Source of the DNA: Sva-07 sp964549065
GTDB taxonomy: Bacteria; Actinomycetota; Acidimicrobiia; Acidimicrobiales; Ilumatobacteraceae
DNA: 6,661 nt
Assembly (NCBI GenBank): GCA_964549065.1
Contig: CAZJUC010000186.1
Span: forward strand, 1 to 6,661
Reading direction: 5' to 3'
Shown here in pieces: positions 4,451 through 6,661 of the stretch. The notes under the pieces were generated by a model. That model was not told the DNA's origin. It saw only the letters and a list, made by a program, of their open reading frames with translations, and did no database searches. Position 1 is the stretch's first letter. Each line of letters starts with the position of its first letter. Position numbers and translations under genes: made by a program.

Positions 4451-6514
4451 ATGACCGAGAACGGTGATGTCCCGGTGACCCCGGCGAGGCGTGTCGACGA
4501 GCTCCGCGCTCAGATCGCCCACCACAACGAGCGGTACCACACGCTGGACGATCCCGAGATCAGCGACGCCGAGTACGACGCACTCCTGCGCGAATTGCGC
4601 CAGCTCGAAGCCGACCATCCCGACCTCGCCGTCGACGATTCCCCGACCGGTCTCGTCGGTGGGGCGATCAGCACGGCGTTCGCCTCGGTCACCCACCGGG
4701 TGCCGATGATGAGCCTCGACAACGCCATGGACGCCGACGAACTCAGGGCATGGGCCGATCGCGTCGTGAAGGGTCTCGACGGGGCAACGCCGACGTTCGT
4801 GTGCGAGTTGAAGTTCGACGGCCTCGCGATCAGCCTGCGCTACGAGCACGGCCAGTTCGTGCAGGCGGCGACCCGCGGCGACGGCCGCGTCGGCGAAGAC
4901 GTGACGGCAAACGTCGCCACGATCGACGACGTGCCCGACGAACTCCCCGACGGGGCGCCCGAGGTGGTCGAGGTGCGCGGCGAGGTCTACATGACCCGGT
5001 CGAGCTTCGAACAACTCAACGAACGGGCCGTCGCGGCGGGGGAGAAGGCGTTCGTCAACCCACGGAACTCCGCCGCGGGCAGCCTGCGCCAGAAGGACTC
5101 GGCGATCACCGCCAGCCGCAACCTGTCGTTCTTCAGCTACCAACTGGGCGAGGTGGTCGGCGGGCCGGAGTTCACCAGCCACGTCGCGATGTTGGACTTC
5201 GCCGCCGGCCTCGGCTTCGCGGTGAACGACCACGTCTCCACCTTCTCGACGATCGACGAGGTGGCCGAGTACTGCCTGCGCTGGCAGGAGCACCGTCATG
5301 ATCTCGACTACGAGATCGACGGTGTGGTGATCAAGCTCGATGACATCGCACAGCGGGAGCTGCTCGGGGTCACCTCTCGGGCCCCGCGCTGGGCGATCGC
5401 CTACAAGTTCCCGCCGGAGGAACGCACCACGCTGCTGCGCGACATCATGGTGTCGGTCGGTCGTACCGGGCGCGCCACGCCGTTCGCCGTGCTCGAACCG
5501 GTCTTCGTCGGCGGGTCCACCGTCGGGATGGCCACACTCCACAACCAGGACCAGGTCGGCATCAAGGACGTACGTCCCGGCGACACGGTCGTCGTCCGCA
5601 AGGCGGGTGACGTGATCCCCGAGGTGGTCGGGCCGGTGCTGTCGTTGCGTCCGAAGGGCAGTACCCCCTGGGTGTTCCCCACCCACTGCCCGCGCTGCGC
5701 GAACCCGCTCGTGCGGCCCGAGGGCGAGGCCGACACGCGATGCGTGGCACCGGACTGCCCCGCCCAACGCGACCAGAAGATCGCCTACTTCGCATCGCGC
5801 GGTGGCATGGACATCGAGGGCCTCGGCGAGCAGATGGTCGAGAAGCTCACCTCCACCGGTCTCGTCCGCGATCCCGCGGACCTCTATGCACTCACGGTCG
5901 ACCAACTCGTCGAACTCGACCGGGTCGGCCCGACGAGTGCTCAGAACCTCGTCGACGAGATCGAGAAATCGAAGCAACGGCCCCTGCCGAAGTTGCTCAC
6001 CGCGCTGGGCGTGCGCCACCTCGGGCCGGCGGCGTCGATGGCGCTGACGAACGAGTTCCACACGCTCGACGCAATCGTCTCGAAGTCGGTCGAGGAGCTG
6101 GCGGCCGTCGAAGGTGTCGGCGAGGTGATCGCCAACACCATTGTCAGCTGGTTCGGTCAGGACGCGAACCGGGCCTACATCGATCGGCTGCGCGACGCCG
6201 GGGTGAATTTCGGCGATCCGGCGGCGGCCGAGGCAGCAGCGGCGGCTCGCGCGGCGACCCCGCAGACGTTGGAGGGCAAGGCGGTGGTGGTCACCGGTAC
6301 CCTCGCCGCCTACAACCGTGAGCAGGCGGCCGAGGCCATCACCGCGCGCGGTGGCAAGAGCCCGGGCAGCGTGAGCAAGAAGACGCTGGCGCTGGTGGTC
6401 GGCGAGTCGGCGGGAGCCAGCAAGCTCACCAAGGCCGAATCGCTGGGTGTGCCGATCCTCGACGAAGCCGGCTTCGAACACCTCCTGGCCACCGGCGAAC
6501 TCCCACCGAGCTGA
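4451..6514 (+). CDS. ligA: NAD-dependent DNA ligase LigA
   Basis: LigA (687 aa; family about 660-700) uses NAD+ to seal 3'-OH/5'-phosphate nicks in replication and repair. The domains are in the standard order. Domain Ia is at about 10-75, with HNERYHTLDDPEISDAEYD supplying NMN-contact residues. The adenylation domain follows at about 76-325, with the catalytic lysine Lys121 in the KFDG motif (121-124) and further family motifs RGEVYM (176-181), NPRNSAAGSLRQKD (203-216) and DGVVIKLD (290-297). The OB fold is at about 326-405. A four-cysteine zinc finger has Cys413, Cys416, Cys431 and Cys436. The helix-hairpin-helix region (about 440-590) includes GLGEQMVEKL and GVRHLGPAAS. An Ala-rich linker (590-603) leads to a C-terminal BRCT domain (about 605-687). 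All key residues are present. The ATG at 4451 has no Shine-Dalgarno; the protein then starts with a usual short polar tail before domain Ia. It is very probably essential, as LigA is in most bacteria. Confidence 0.98.
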   Translation: MTENGDVPVTPARRVDELRAQIAHHNERYHTLDDPEISDAEYDALLRELRQLEADHPDLAVDDSPTGLVGGAISTAFASVTHRVPMMSLDNAMDADELRAWADRVVKGLDGATPTFVCELKFDGLAISLRYEHGQFVQAATRGDGRVGEDVTANVATIDDVPDELPDGAPEVVEVRGEVYMTRSSFEQLNERAVAAGEKAFVNPRNSAAGSLRQKDSAITASRNLSFFSYQLGEVVGGPEFTSHVAMLDFAAGLGFAVNDHVSTFSTIDEVAEYCLRWQEHRHDLDYEIDGVVIKLDDIAQRELLGVTSRAPRWAIAYKFPPEERTTLLRDIMVSVGRTGRATPFAVLEPVFVGGSTVGMATLHNQDQVGIKDVRPGDTVVVRKAGDVIPEVVGPVLSLRPKGSTPWVFPTHCPRCANPLVRPEGEADTRCVAPDCPAQRDQKIAYFASRGGMDIEGLGEQMVEKLTSTGLVRDPADLYALTVDQLVELDRVGPTSAQNLVDEIEKSKQRPLPKLLTALGVRHLGPAASMALTNEFHTLDAIVSKSVEELAAVEGVGEVIANTIVSWFGQDANRAYIDRLRDAGVNFGDPAAAEAAAAARAATPQTLEGKAVVVTGTLAAYNREQAAEAITARGGKSPGSVSKKTLALVVGESAGASKLTKAESLGVPILDEAGFEHLLATGELPPS

Positions 6515-6546
6515 GCCTCGTCCAGGTCGGTCTGTCCGAGCTGCAC

Positions 6547-6572
6547 CTCGGTGGCACGGGCAGCCATCCGGG
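6547..6572. terminator. Weak candidate terminator hairpin after ligA
   Basis: CTCGGTGGC (6547-6555) can pair with GCCATCCGGG (6563-6572) over nine pairs, including one T-G wobble and one bulged T, with loop ACGGGCA. It lies 33 bp past the ligA stop in the gap before a convergent gene end, where a shared terminator is expected. There is no U-run, so confidence is low. Confidence 0.3.
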
Positions 6573-6606
6573 ATCTCTCGTATCGGACGTCGACGCGCGA
6601 CCGAGA

Positions 6607-6661
6607 TCAGATGACGTTGAACTCCCAGCGGTAGCTGAGCGCCTGTTCGGGGCCGTCCTCG
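6607..6661 (-). CDS. C-terminal end of an unidentified minus-strand gene
   Basis: Reading the minus strand, a frame is open from the window edge to a TGA at 6609-6607 and encodes 17 residues ending SYRWEFNVI. Sixteen of the 17 codons end in G or C, as in the real genes here, whereas the plus-strand frames of this stretch either stop or have poor third-position GC. This supports a gene convergent with ligA. The fragment is too short to name a family; the aromatic and charged ending looks like a soluble beta-rich protein tail, which is only an impression. Confidence 0.5.
   Translation of the reverse strand, partial: EDGPEQALSYRWEFNVI

Noticed and set aside
3188..6481. A 1097-codon open frame on the minus strand opposite the MetE-like gene and ligA
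   Set aside because: It is antisense to two well-supported genes, has a low-complexity Arg/Asp/Gly/His composition and no recognisable domain. Long antisense frames are expected in GC-rich DNA when real codons end in G or C.
6310..6567. An 85-codon minus-strand frame beginning in the gap after ligA
   Set aside because: About 80% of it is antisense to the ligA BRCT domain and it resembles no family I know. The small part outside ligA overlaps the hairpin candidate.

Overview
The window is a GC-rich chromosomal segment from an actinobacterium. Codons end almost always in G or C, proteins are rich in Ala, Val, Asp and Arg, and the gene order (cysteine desulfurase, mnmA, a MetE-like protein, ligA) is a known actinobacterial neighbourhood; from memory, Mycobacterium tuberculosis carries the same set at Rv3025c, Rv3024c, Rv3015c and Rv3014c. 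The overall style fits Acidimicrobiia (Ilumatobacter-like), but that assignment is an inference.

Layout: (1) 1-2083, plus strand: the 3' end of a cysteine desulfurase gene, mnmA overlapping it by 4 bp, and 12 bp later an APH/SrkA-like phosphotransferase gene. (2) 2084-2188: a convergent intergenic gap holding three copies of a 16-bp tandem repeat and a 7-bp-stem inverted repeat. (3) 2189-3091, minus strand: a six-helix membrane protein of unknown function with a soluble C-terminal domain. (4) 3092-3367: a divergent control region with five TCAC/TGAC cores spaced exactly 11 bp apart, plus two hairpins. (5) 3368-6514, plus strand: a stand-alone MetE-C-like zinc protein with the only strong Shine-Dalgarno in the window, then ligA. 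(6) 6515-6661: a short gap with a weak hairpin and the last 17 codons of a probable minus-strand gene.

How the genes fit together: the desulfurase removes sulfur from cysteine, and MnmA (via persulfide transfer) places it on U34 of certain tRNAs, so the first two genes form a tRNA 2-thiolation unit. LigA seals nicks in DNA replication and repair. The MetE-like protein is conserved next to ligA but its substrate is not established. The kinase-like gene and the membrane protein sit between mnmA and the MetE-like gene, where the neighbourhood tolerates insertions.

I see no mobile element, CRISPR array, tRNA, rRNA or phage gene. The most interesting unexplained signal is the helically phased 11-bp repeat array between the divergent genes, which looks like a multi-site operator for an OmpR/PhoB-type response regulator.
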